A stretch of DNA of 64,000 nt from Porphyra umbilicalis. Lineage: Eukaryota; Rhodophyta; Bangiophyceae; Bangiales; Bangiaceae. The stretch lies in assembly GCA_002049455.2 (NCBI GenBank), contig KV918804.1:186001-250000 (forward strand), written 5' to 3'. The position numbers were made by a program, and so were the translations under genes. The notes beneath the pieces are model-generated. The model searched no databases. It had not been told where the DNA came from and worked only from the letters and a program-made list of their open reading frames with translations. Shown in pieces: positions 51,628 through 63,186 of this stretch. Numbering within the stretch: position 1 is the stretch's first letter; each line of letters opens with the position of its first letter.

Positions 51628-54600
51628 ATGGCGGAGAATGCATCGCCAATGGCCTCTGATGCTGCGTTGCAGCTGCAGAACAGCCTGGGTGACTGTTCTG
51701 GCCGGCTCCCGTCTGACATGTCTCTCGCCGAAGTACGTGATGAGCGGTGTTGCGTTGCGTGAGTTGGGTCTCGTGTGTTGCTGATGTCGGCTATGCGCAC
51801 GCACAGTGCGGACATCTGACTGACATGCGTGTGATACGTGGCATTTTTCTATGACCGTTTTCCCTCTTGTGTGTCGTTTTACCTCTGCGCAGGTCCGCAA
51901 GTCTGCCCAGGTGTTTGCCAACTTATTATCGGCACCATCTGGGGAGCAGGTCTTGAAGGAGACGTGTCTGGGCCTGTGCCAGCTCTTTGGCGACGGCATC
52001 CAGAATGAGCGGATTCAAGCCATCCTCGACGCTGCGGTTGTCCCCCGCCTGGTCGCGCTGCTACAGACAGCTGTTGCGGCACCCTCCTACCCCCAACCCC
52101 CCGCGTCCCAAGGTGCCTCGGGGGCGACTTGGTCCGAGGACCTAGGATCCGGGTCGTCGCAGATGCCTGTTTCGGTCTCTTTCTCGGCCGTCGTCCCAGC
52201 TGTGCAGTCGGCCGCGCTGCAGGTCATTGGCAACATTGCCTGTGGGGACGACCGTCAGACGCAGGTGATTATTGACTGTGCGGCGCTGCCGTGCCTGCGC
52301 GAGCTGCTCACCTCTCACGAGCGGGGCATCCGGAAGGAGTGTTGCTGGATTGTGTCCAACATCACCGAGTCGGCTCACCAGGTGAAGGACGTGTTGGACG
52401 CTGGAATCTTGCCGCCGCTGCTGCGGTTGGTGGAGTGCCAGGACACGGCGTGCCGGGAAGACGCGACGTGGGGACTTTACAACATCACGGCCAACCGGGA
52501 CTCTGGACAAATCGCTGTTCTGGCCGAGCTGGGCGGCGTCCGCGCCCTCTGCGGTCTTCTCCATTGTACCAAGGAGCTGGACGTGTTGTGGAAGGGGTGC
52601 TCCACCGTTGCGGCTGTTGCTCTCAAGGGCATTCGCAATATCCTGGCGGTCGGCGAGTCGGACGCAGGGGCCATGACGGCTGCAGACGCAGCGGCCAACC
52701 GCCGCGGCGCCGCGTCGGCGCTCAACCGAATGGCCGCGTATGTGGTCGACGCGCACGGCGTGGAACGGATTGAGGCGCTCATGACGCACGGGTCGCCGGA
52801 CGTGCGCACGCGGGCGCGAGGTGTCCTGCAGGGCTTTTTTGGCACGGAGCCGCAGCCACTGGCGGATGTGGGGCCGGTGGTTGTCATTGGGCCTGGCGGT
52901 CAGGCGGTGTCGCACGAGGGGGGCGGGCGGGGGCACCACCACCACCACCACCACCACCACCATCACCACTCCGCCGGCGGGGGGCGCTCCTCCGTAGCCG
53001 GCCTTGCGCGGGCCACCCAGCGGATGCGCATCTCCGACTCGCCGAGGACGGCGGCCGGCGGAGCGGCACCACCCCCCTCCGAGTCCTCTTCCTCCAGCGG
53101 CAGCAGCGCATCGGAAGGTGGGGACATGCGGTTGGCGGGGACTTCCTCCCTGGACGCGGACGCGGCGGCGGTGTGCACGGGCTGCTCGGACTGCGACGGT
53201 CGGCCGGAACGGACAGTGGACAGCCGGGTGAGTGCGGGCAGTGGCGGCCTAGACGATGAGGACGACGAGGACGATGAGGACGACGATGAAGAGGAGGAGG
53301 AGGATTCGGATGGGGACCTCATCCCCTTGCCACCGCCTGCCTGCCATTGCGTGTTGTGCACTGATGACCGGCCATTGAAAGACGGGCGGCCACCGGCGCG
53401 GAGGCCGAGGTCAGGGGTGACCGACGGTGGAACGGGGGGGCGGAACACCGAGTCGACGTCGGCGGGTTCTATTCGTGGTGACACCGTGTCGGGGGTCTCG
53501 GGTACGTCCTTGTCCCCGTATGCCCTCCCACAGGGCTCGTCGGGCCTGCAGCGCGGCCCTGACGGTAGGAGGGCTACTGACGGCTCGGTATCGGCCCGAG
53601 GCTTGGACGGACGACGCGCCCCCCCGCCACCTCCCCCATTGGACCCGCCATGCGATTATTGTGGGGGGGGTGGACACCTGGGCGACAGTCGAGCGGCGCT
53701 AGCGGCCAAGCTGGGGCGTGCTGTGCGACTGGGCCACGCCCACTGCCTGGCCGTATTACTAGATGCCATGACTTGGTCGCAGCGGGGAGCTGCGATTGAG
53801 GCCCCTGCCCTCCTCCATCCCGGTGCTGGTGCCATGCCCCCACCTTCTGCGTCTACCTCTGCTGCATCCGAGGCGTCCCGCGTAGCAGCGGCTGCGGGGA
53901 TGACATCGCCCGCCTCGGACGGTGCGGCTCCGAGCTCGCTACCTGCTGTCGTCTTGGCAGCCCAGCTGGGCAAGGTGTCGTGCCTTCGTCTGCTGGTTGC
54001 CCGCTGCCGACCTGAGCTGGATGCCACTTATGGGCGCAAGCGTCTGACGCCCCTAGCCTGGGCGGCACACAAGGGCTATCTCGGCTGCTGTCAGGCGTTG
54101 CTGAATGAGGGCGCGTCAGCAGCTGCGCGGTGCGCGGACGGCGTCACTGCGCTCCACTTGGCGGCGTCCTCTGGCGGGCACGTCGCTCTCGTGCGGCTGC
54201 TGCTAGCGCACCAGGCACCGGTCAGGGCTCAATCCGCCAAGAAGCAGACGCCGCTGTGTCTGGCCGCTCAGAAGGGCTACGTCCGCATCGTGCAGTTGCT
54301 GCTGGAGCACGGGGCGGATGCAAACAATGAAGACGATGGCAAGTATACGCCGTTGCACCTCGCGGCGAGCAACGGACACGAGGAGTGTGCGGAGAGCCTT
54401 ATCGCCGAGGGGGCCAACGTCGATGCGGCGACGGCGTCGGGAGTTACTCCTATTCACTACGCGGTGCAGGGGCGGCACGCGCGGGTGGTGCAGCTGTTGG
54501 TTCAAGCAGGAGCAGAAGTCAACTGCTTCCGCAACCCACTGCTGCTCATTGCTGCCGACGATGGTACAGCTGACGTCGTCCGCGTGTTGCTGGGCGCCAA

Positions 54601-57600
54601 TGCACCCACCGATTGCCGCGCCAACATCAAGGTGATGATCATCAAGGATGCAGATGTGCAGGACACGCTAACGCCCCTGCACCTGGCTGCGTCCAAGGGC
54701 CACACCGAGGTGGTGGAGCTTTTGCTGGACTACGGGGCGGACGTCAACTCGCGGACGGCAAAGCTGTGGACGGCTCTAGACTTTGCGGTTCTCAACGCGC
54801 ACCCGTCGTGTGCGCACGCGTTGCTTGATCACGGGGCGTTTGTGGACCCTAAGAGCAAACTCTCTGCCCGCGGAGGGGGTACGCTGGTGACGCACGCCGC
54901 TGCGCACGGGAACCGTGATATTGTGCGTCGGCTTGTGGAACGCATCCGTCAGCAAGGGGAAGCTGCAAAGAACGAGGCGTCGGCAGCACCTGCAGCGGGA
55001 TCTTCCTCGGACGCTGGGGAGTCGATTAGGGGGCGTTCCGACGGTGCAAGCTTGTCGGCGCGTTCTGCTGCCCAGAACGGCGGAACGGCCCACGCTGCTG
55101 CTCCGTCGAGTAGGGAACCGGCTGGGCCAGAGACGCTGTTGCCCTACCAGCCGTTTCCCGCTGCTGTCGCTGATGCTGGTGCTCGATGGGCCGGCCAAGC
55201 ACCCACCCCGCGTGTCGGGGAACCTGCGGCCGCGTACGCAACGCCGGCGGCGATGGGCTACGCCGCCGATGGGCTGCATGGCCAAATGCGTGGCGCGCTG
55301 TATGCTCCCGGGCAGTACGTGGGTTTTGACCTCGGCATGGACGGCATAGCCATGGGGGCCATGTCGCCGGCTCAGTTGGACCCCCTTCAGCTCCAGCAGC
55401 ACCATCAGCTGCAATATCAGCAGCTGCAAGCGCAGCAGGAGCGGTTGCGTCAAGGAGCTGGAGCGGGCGAGGACACGTCGGCCTTGCTTCCGCCTTTGGT
55501 CCCGATCACGGCTACGGGCCCTATGTACGCCGCGCCGCTCGCGCCTGGGGGGTCTGCGATGGACACGGCGGCGCTGGCGAGCCAGTCGTCGTACTACGAC
55601 GCGAGCTCGCAGTACATGTCCGCGGCCCTGTCGTCGTTTGCCGTGCCCGCGCCGGGGTTGTCCACTTTCCAAGACGACGTCAACGTGCGGTTGAGCCTGG
55701 CCATTGATGTGGCGCGCGCCTTGCCGCCGCCGCCGCCGTCGCCGCTGATTGGCGGTAGTTCGTCGGTGCAGGCGTTGACAATGAACCCTATTGCGCCCGG
55801 CTCTTCTTCGGACACGCGCGGGGTGCTCTTTCCGCGGGCGACCGGCATGAACGTGGCAATCGATCCGGTTTTCCTATCGGCAACGCTACAGCGGCACCTG
55901 GCGGCGGCGAGACCGCCGCCGGCAGCCATGGATGTGCTGCTGCAAATCCCACTACCTCACCTGGAGGACATGGGGTCGTTTCCTTACGTGCACGCGTCGG
56001 TGTCGTTGCTGTCTCACGACACACCGGGCGGTGGCAGCGAGGACCTAGCGTCAGTGAGCGACGACTTCATGCAGCACTCCCCCGGGACGGAGCCGGAGGC
56101 GCCTCCGATAGCTACCAACGTGCACTATGCCACAACGAGCATGCCCCTCGTGCCGCCCGTGCCAGCCGTGTGGACGCCGGACCCAGACCAGTCACTGATG
56201 CCGTCTACCCCCAGCGTGGAGGGCAGCCTGTCCGATGGTGGGCTTCGAGCCTCTGATTCGGCGACGTACGGAATGGGCCCCGACGGATCTTCCATGCTGC
56301 GGGACGACGGTGGCAACGACGGGGCGAGCGTCAGTGGCAGCAGCGTTGGGGGGGTGCCACGGTCGACGCCGCGGCGGCGTGGGCAGAGCAAGGATGAGCG
56401 GGAGGGCAGCGCCCGCGTGCGGGAGCAGCGCCGCAGGGAGGCGGAGGCGTTCGATGCTCGGGAGCGCCTGGACGACGCCATCAGGTCTCGGTCGGCGACC
56501 GCATTGACGGAGGCTATTGCACACGCCAACAAGCTGGTTCTTCACCTTGCAGCAGGCTCCTCTGCCAGCGCCGCGGCGCCGGCTTCCGCCCGTGCCGCTG
56601 AGGCGGAAAGTCGCCTTCTGGCCGACGCGGACACTGCACGGACCGTGCTGGCGCAGGTCAACGCGGAGGATCGGCGTGCCAAGGAGACGAAGGCGGCGGC
56701 TGCGGCGGCCACACGGCGAGACTCTGCCCGCCGGCTGCTGTCCGATGCTGTCACGGCGGTGCTCGCCGGCGGGGACCCGCGGGTGCTGGTGCGAGCCATT
56801 CACCGCGCGCGCCGGGCGTCTGCGACGCTGGGTGCTTTGGAGGAAGATATTGCAGCCGCACAATCCGCCTCGACGGCTCTGTCCTCTGCGGAGGAGGCGG
56901 TGACTCAGCTGTCGGCTGCCTGCATCGATGCGGAACTGGACGCCCTCCGCGCTGCCATGTCGGAAGCACAAGCTGCTGTGGACCGTTGCCGCAGCTTCGG
57001 TGCGGAAGACGCTGCCATTGTGCGCATTTGCGCCAGCTCCGACGCGACCGTCGCCAGTGGGGCGACTGGCCAAAAAGACGACACCAAGCCTTTTGAGAAG
57101 CGTCTGGTTGAGGCGGAGGAGCGTGTCGATGTGCTTGCAACAGAGCGGTTGGTCAAGGAGCAGGGGCTCGCGCAAGCGGAGGACGCAGAGAAGGACGCCA
57201 TGGTGGTTCTGGAACAGGCGGTCGCGCGGTGCGAATCGTCTGACTTGGCTGGCACGGCGGGTACTGGGGATATCGTTGAGATAGTTGATGGGGAGAAGCC
57301 GGCCAGTGCATTGGCGGCTTTGGAGGTGGCGGTCGAGGCAGCCGACAAGGTGGCTCGTTCTGGGGATGCGGGGACGCACGCACGGCGGCGCATTGAAGCG
57401 GCGCGGCGGACATTTTCTAAGAGCGTCAAGGCGACTCGCAAGCGGCTGCGGCAGGCCCAGGCCCGCGCGTCGGGCTCGCCTGACCTGCCCGGCCTTGAGG
57501 CGGTTCTCGCGTCAGCCCGCGACTTGTGCGTCGCGGCGCTTGCTGACGACATTGCGCTCGTGTCTTCACGCGTGGACCAGTTGCGTGATCAGTCTGCGGC

Positions 57601-60600
57601 AGTGTTGGAGCTGGAATCGGCCCGTGAGGCCAACGACGTGCCGCGTCTCTTGGCTGTTCGGGGCCGACTGAACGACCTGGGTCTTTTCCACGAGGCGGAG
57701 GTAGCACGTTCACGCGCGGACGCGCTGACCAAGGAGGCCCTCACTCGGGACCTAATGTCTACCGCCAGCGAAGACGCGCAGCGCGTCCTGGACGCGTGGC
57801 GTGCCGCGGTTGCGGCCGGCGGCAGCGTTAACGGGGGCGATGACGGAGACAGTGCTGAAGCGGATGTGGATGCCGGCGTTGCTCGGGATGATGGGGCGCC
57901 TAGCCCTGCCGAGTCACTTCCGGCGACGACCGTCGCTGCGCAGCATATTGAAGTGGTTCCTCTAGAAGAGCTCACGCCGTCGCCCGCCGCACTGCACGTG
58001 TGGAGCTGGCCTGATGGGGAGAAGCTGGCCAAGCTGGTGCACAAGGCGACCCAATTTGACGGTCGACTGGAGGAGCTAGCGCAGCGGCTCCGCTTCCAGG
58101 CGGGTCAACTTGCTGTGGTTGGTCGGGCGGTCCTCTCTTCCTCTGCGGTGCATACCGACGCACCCTCCTTGGCGGCTGCTATCTCGTCGTACCGCCGCTC
58201 CTTCCTAACGTCTGCGCCCTCGTCAGTCGCCGGTGCTACGTCGCCTGTTTCGACCGGCAAGCAAAATTCGTCGGCAGAGGCAGCGGGGGAGAGTGCTGTT
58301 GACCGTAAGAACCGACGCAAGAAGCGGACCAAGAGCGCCGTGGTGTCTGTGGCGGCGGACGTGCCAAAGGACGGAGCGGACGCGGCTGCCGTCGGGGAGG
58401 GCGCGGGGTCGCCCCTTCCAACAGTCTTTTTGGAAGAGATGGACGCGGCTGCGAGTGAGCTAGCATTGGTAGTGGCTACGGCGGACCTGGAGAACCTGCA
58501 GGCCGCTGAGCAGCAGCTGGTGCTAGAGGAAGCGGAGGCGGCTAAGGAGTCTGCCGCAGCTCTGACTCGCCCGCGCCGGTCTCCCGGCGCGGGGTCGGGC
58601 CGCCGCTCTTCGGGGTCCGCGTTGCACGCGTCATCTGGGCACGGTAACGCCGATGACGGGGGTCGGGGGGCGGGCAAGGGCTATGCCCCTTCGGACGCTT
58701 CTCGCAAGGGCCACGGTGCTGGGCTGACGCCGGCGGCTCGGCCGGGGCGGGCGGGATCATCCGTTGGGGAGGGCACCGCGGCCGCGCACGGTCCGGGCAG
58801 CTCGCCTGTCTCCAAGAGCGCTGCGACCGGCAAGGCAGTATTGTCTCCCCTCGTGGACCGCAAGCCCATGGCGGGGATCCACCCTCCGGGCGCAATGTCG
58901 GTCGGCCCGAGCGGCATGAGCGCTCCGTCCCTTCCACTGGTCGCTGCGAAGAAACGATCCGCCTTCCACGTTTTGCAAGCGCCAGGTGCCAAGCCAGCAC
59001 CTGCGCCTGGCTCGGCGCCACTACCGCCGACGTTTCGGCCGAACGTCGTGCCGACCGGCCCCGTCCCCTCGTCAATGCCACCTGCTTTCCCGCCCCCTGG
59101 TCTTCCCGGGCGCCCGCCTGCTTCACACGTTCGGACCCCTTCGCTGTCGCTGAGCGCTGCACCTTACGTGCCGCCGTCGCCCACGACGCGTCCTCGGTCG
59201 GCGCCCGCTCCTCCATTTCCAGGCGCGGCGGCCCCCCCTCCGCCCCCGATGGTGCACCAGCGGCCGCCGCACTTCCACATGCACCACCACCGCCACGCGG
59301 TGGCGGCGGCAGCAGCCGCCGCCGCCGCCTTTGTTCACCAACAACAGCAGCCGCAGCAGCAGTCGCAGATGCCACAGCCAATTCTTCCCCCGCCCCCTCC
59401 GTCTCATCCACCGCCGCCGCCGCCACCACCGCCGCAACAACCGTCGCAGCAGCAAGCCAACGGGCGGGCTTTCCCATCCCTGTCGAGCGCCGGCTTTCCG
59501 TCATCGTCGGGGATGGTGTCGGGGCTGCCTAATTTGGGCGTCGCATCAACGCCCAACTTCTTTGGTAACCAGATGGGTATGCCATTGCTGCCATCACTGC
59601 CACCGCCGCCTCCGGCGTCAGGCATCCGTGGGCCTCGACCGCTGCACCAGTCGACGAGCATGGGCGAGTTGTCGGGCCGTGGGGAGGTGGGGCATCCTGC
59701 TGTCGACCGGGCGCTCGTCGACGCGACGTCGTCGTTTGTCTCGCTGAAGTCGGGATGCGAGCACTACTTCCTCTCTCGTGGGGAAGGGGCGGTCCTGCGC
59801 TGCATGCACTGTTCCAGCTCGATTGAGGTGACTTCGGCGGAACTACTGCACCGAGTGCAGCGCCGCTCCGCGCATGTCTTCCCGTCGGCCAACAGCGTGG
59901 CCGGGGACCTATCGATGACCACTCCTGCTCTACCGCCGCTGTCTGGTCGCAGTGTGCAGTCAAGCGTGTCGGGCATGCCGTCCTCGTTTGTGCCCTCGTT
60001 CCCTCCTGTCGGCCCGACCAACCAGCACAATGGGGGCCACCGCGGCGTTGCTTCGAAGTCATCGCGCAACTCAAGCTTTGGGAACGTGGCCGGCACCGCG
60101 GTCAGCGGCTCTATGGCGCCAAGTGTCGGTGGCAGCAGCGGCTTCTCTCGCTTTGCAGCTGGCGCTCCTGGTAGCGGCGGCCGGTGGGCTGGCTCGGCCG
60201 ACACTGGTAGCAGCGGCGCGAGCAGCCCGACATTTTCGCCTTCACCGCTGCCTGCCTCGTCCGTTGGTGCTAATTCACCCAGCGTATCGGGGGCTGCCTC
60301 GTCGCCCGCCTACGGCTCGATGGGGGCGCCCGTAGTCAGCCGTTTTGGGGGCGGTAGCGGCGGCAACGGGAGCGGTGGCGGCAGCGGGTCGGCTGGGGTG
60401 ATTGGCGACGTGACTGATGACGGCAGCCGGTCAATGGGGTTGGCACACGCTCGCGAGGCGGCCTCCCGCGCCTCGTCGTCACTCCTGCAGTCGGCCGCCG
60501 CGCTCGGCCGCGAGTTCCACCCCGCCAAGCCAATGTCGTCGCTACCGCCGCCGTCGCCGCTCTCGGGCTCGCAAGGCTCGCGTCTCTCTCCGATGCAGCA

Positions 60601-60979
60601 GCAGGGTGGAGCACTTCACCCTGGGCTCCACGGTCACAGCGGCCACGGCCTCGGCGGGCATTCCGGGCAATCGTCGCTTTCCCGCCCTCCGCTCAGCCAA
60701 GCACACCGTCGGTCGGCGGAGCGGCCGCCGCCCCGGGGCATGAGCGGCAGCGGCGGCGGCGGCGGCAGCGGCGGCGGCGGTGACGGTGGCGTCCCTGGCG
60801 GGGGCTTTCTTGGCATCCTGTCCCCCCCGCTGCCCCGGGAGGAAGCGCGCGCGCAGTCGGCAGACCTGAGCTCCGACTTCGCGCTCGAGGACTTCGGCTT
60901 TGACATTGACGCCATCGTTAGCGAGCCAGAAGCCGCGTCGCCAGGGCCAGACGACGCGACAGGGCAGCGGAGGAGGTAA
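51628..60979 (+). CDS. Giant ARM-repeat plus ankyrin-repeat protein, one predicted intron
   Basis: Exons 51,628-51,732 and 51,893-60,979 are joined in phase (GTACGT donor, CTGCGCAG acceptor, 160-bp intron). The product is about 3,063 residues beginning MAENASPMASD. Residues ~36-320 are importin-alpha-like ARM repeats: AALQVIGNIACGDD, RKECCWIVSNITESAHQV, AGILPPLLRLV, REDATWGLYNIT and ALKGIRNILAVGE. Next come a 12-13-residue His run (~383), an acidic run and low-complexity sequence. About nine ankyrin repeats follow (~640-1056; for example TPLHLAASNGHEECAESLI). A charged helical region spans ~1535-2260, then a Pro/His/Gln-rich part (~2405-2560). A CEHYF...CMHC motif from C2657 may bind metal. 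The tail is Gly/Ser-rich. It looks like a binding scaffold; without a visible importin-beta-binding domain a transport role is uncertain. Confidence 0.85.
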
Positions 60980-61384
60980 CATGAAGTGTTTGGATTGACG
61001 TGCAGGTCACTGGGCAAGCGACGGCTTTAGTGTTCTGTTTTTTCTGTCTCTGTGAGTCTTGTTTTTGCCGACGCCTGCCTCTTGCCTCCAGTGTCATCTT
61101 GGTGTGTTTATCTTTTTCGACAATCCTCATTTTTCTGATAATTGGCGCTTTCACGTTTTTCCGGGATGTGTTCGGCACGCACGCGACCAGCCGGGATTTC
61201 TTGCTGTAGACTCCCCTCATGCACCCGCAATTTGACACCACAATGATGGTGGCGCCGCTAAGTACTGCGGCTCCCTGAACGAACTGTAGTGTACTCGGCA
61301 GGCCCCCACGCACCACCTCTTCTCCACCAGTGCTGCCCTCGCACCGTTGGCCCGCGCGCCGCGGCGGCGCCGCGTCTGCGCACC
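60980..61384. other. Intergenic between two plus-strand host genes
   Basis: The first 240 bp are T-rich on the plus strand (TTTTTTCTGTCTCTG), like a 3' UTR/terminator zone of the ARM-ankyrin gene. The remainder should carry the promoter and leader of the next gene. No separate gene is seen. Confidence 0.5.
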
Positions 61385-62808
61385 ATGTCGTCCTCGTCCC
61401 GACTCATGTCGGACGTCGACGGCGGGGTCAGCTCGGATGGGGGTAACCGCAGCGACGGGGATGGTCAGCACCGCCGCGGCCGCGGCGGTGACCGCGACGG
61501 CGACCGCGACAGCGGCGGCACGGGTGGTGGCGGCGGCGACGAGTCGCCCGACGCGGACGTGCCCGGCGACCTGAGCTCCTCCCCCGATTATCGCATGCGT
61601 GGCGGCTACCGCTCCCGCGGGCGGCGCGTCCGCCGCGGCTCGCGGCGGTTTGGCTCGCGGCGCCTCGGGCGGGACATTAGCAGCGACGAGTTTGACGAAG
61701 ACGCGGCCGTCGTCCAAGAGGGCGACGGGGAGGGGGGGGGGACGGGGGGGGGGGGGGGCGGGTGGTTCCCCGCCGGGTTGGACGGGGGCGATCCACGGCT
61801 TGGAGGCGGGGGGCGGCCCGTCGCGGTCGGGGCGGGGGCGGTGGGGGGGGGGGGGGGGGGGGGGACGGGGGCAGGCGGCCGCGCGGGCGTCTCTGTAGGG
61901 CGCTCAGACGATTGGGAGGGCGATGATGAGGAGGCGGATGACGACGATGACGTGGACGTGTCGGACGCAGACGCGGACGGTGGCAGCCGGGGGGACGGCC
62001 GCCGCCGCGCCGCCGCGGACAGCGACGGCGGCCGCGGGGGTGACGGCGGCCGCGGCTACCGCGGCAGCGGCAGCGGCGGCGGCGGGGGCCGGCGGGGCGG
62101 CCGCGGGGGGGCCGCCGCGCCCCCATCTTTTGGGTCGTACGGGTCGGCGACCGCGTCGGATAGCGGGGGCGACGAGGCGGAGGGCGACGGCGACGGCGAC
62201 GACGACGGCGACGGCGACAGCGACAGCGGCCGCAGCCGCGGCCGTCGCCGCCGTGAGCCGCCCCCCTCCGCCCGCAGCCGCAGACGGAGCGGGAACGACG
62301 AGGACAGCGACAGGGGCGGCCGCCGCGGCGGCGGCGGCAGCGGCAACGGCGGCGGCGACGGCGACGGCGGCGGGGAGGACGATGGCGGGCTCGTCGAGGA
62401 GGACTCCCTCGAGGAGGAGGAGCTGTCAGAGGAGCAATTGTACATCCATCCGATGGCGGTCGCGGCCAACGCCGCCGCCATTGCCGACATGTACGAGGCG
62501 GACGGCGGCGGCGACCGCCGCGGCAGCGGCGGGGCGGGCGCCCGCACCGCGGGCCGCCGCCGCCGCGGGCGGTCCGAGGACAGTCGGTCTCCCCCCCCGT
62601 CGTCGGGCCGCGGCGACGGCGCCGCAGCCGCGTCGTCGGGCGGCCGCAAAAAGCGTCGCGGCGCCGCCGCTGCCGCTGCCGCGGACCGCGACGCCTCCCC
62701 CGACGGCCGCGGCGGGCGGGGCGGGAGCCCCGGCCCCCCTCCCCCCCCACCCGCGGGCGGGGGCGGTCCTCCCGGGGCGCCGCGTCCCCCCCCGAGGGGG
62801 GGATGCTC

Positions 62809-62846
<38 letters not shown>

Positions 62847-63155
62847 GCCGCCGCCACCGCCACCGCCGCCGACGGGCGGCCGCGGCCGCGGCCGCCGCGG
62901 CGGCGGCGCGGCGGCCGCAGCCGCGTCGCCGCGCGGCGGCGGCGGTGGCGGCCGCGGGCGGGGGCGGGGCCGCGGCCGCGGGCGGGGGGGGGGGGGGACG
63001 CTGCCTCCGCCCGCAAAGCGTACGTGGCGGGGGGGGGGGGGGGGGCGCCGGGCGTCAAGCGCGGCTCCGCGGCTGCCGGCGGCGGCGCGGCCGATGGCGG
63101 CGCGTCGGGCGCGGCGAGTGGGGCGGGGGTGGGGGCCTCCCCCGCCACTGCCGGC

Positions 63156-63186
<31 letters not shown>

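Noticed and set aside
52936-52975. His-tag-like run as a sign of vector contamination
   Set aside because: The run is 12-13 codons long (CAC with one CAT), sits within a long natural frame between ARM and ankyrin parts, and has no vector sequence around it.
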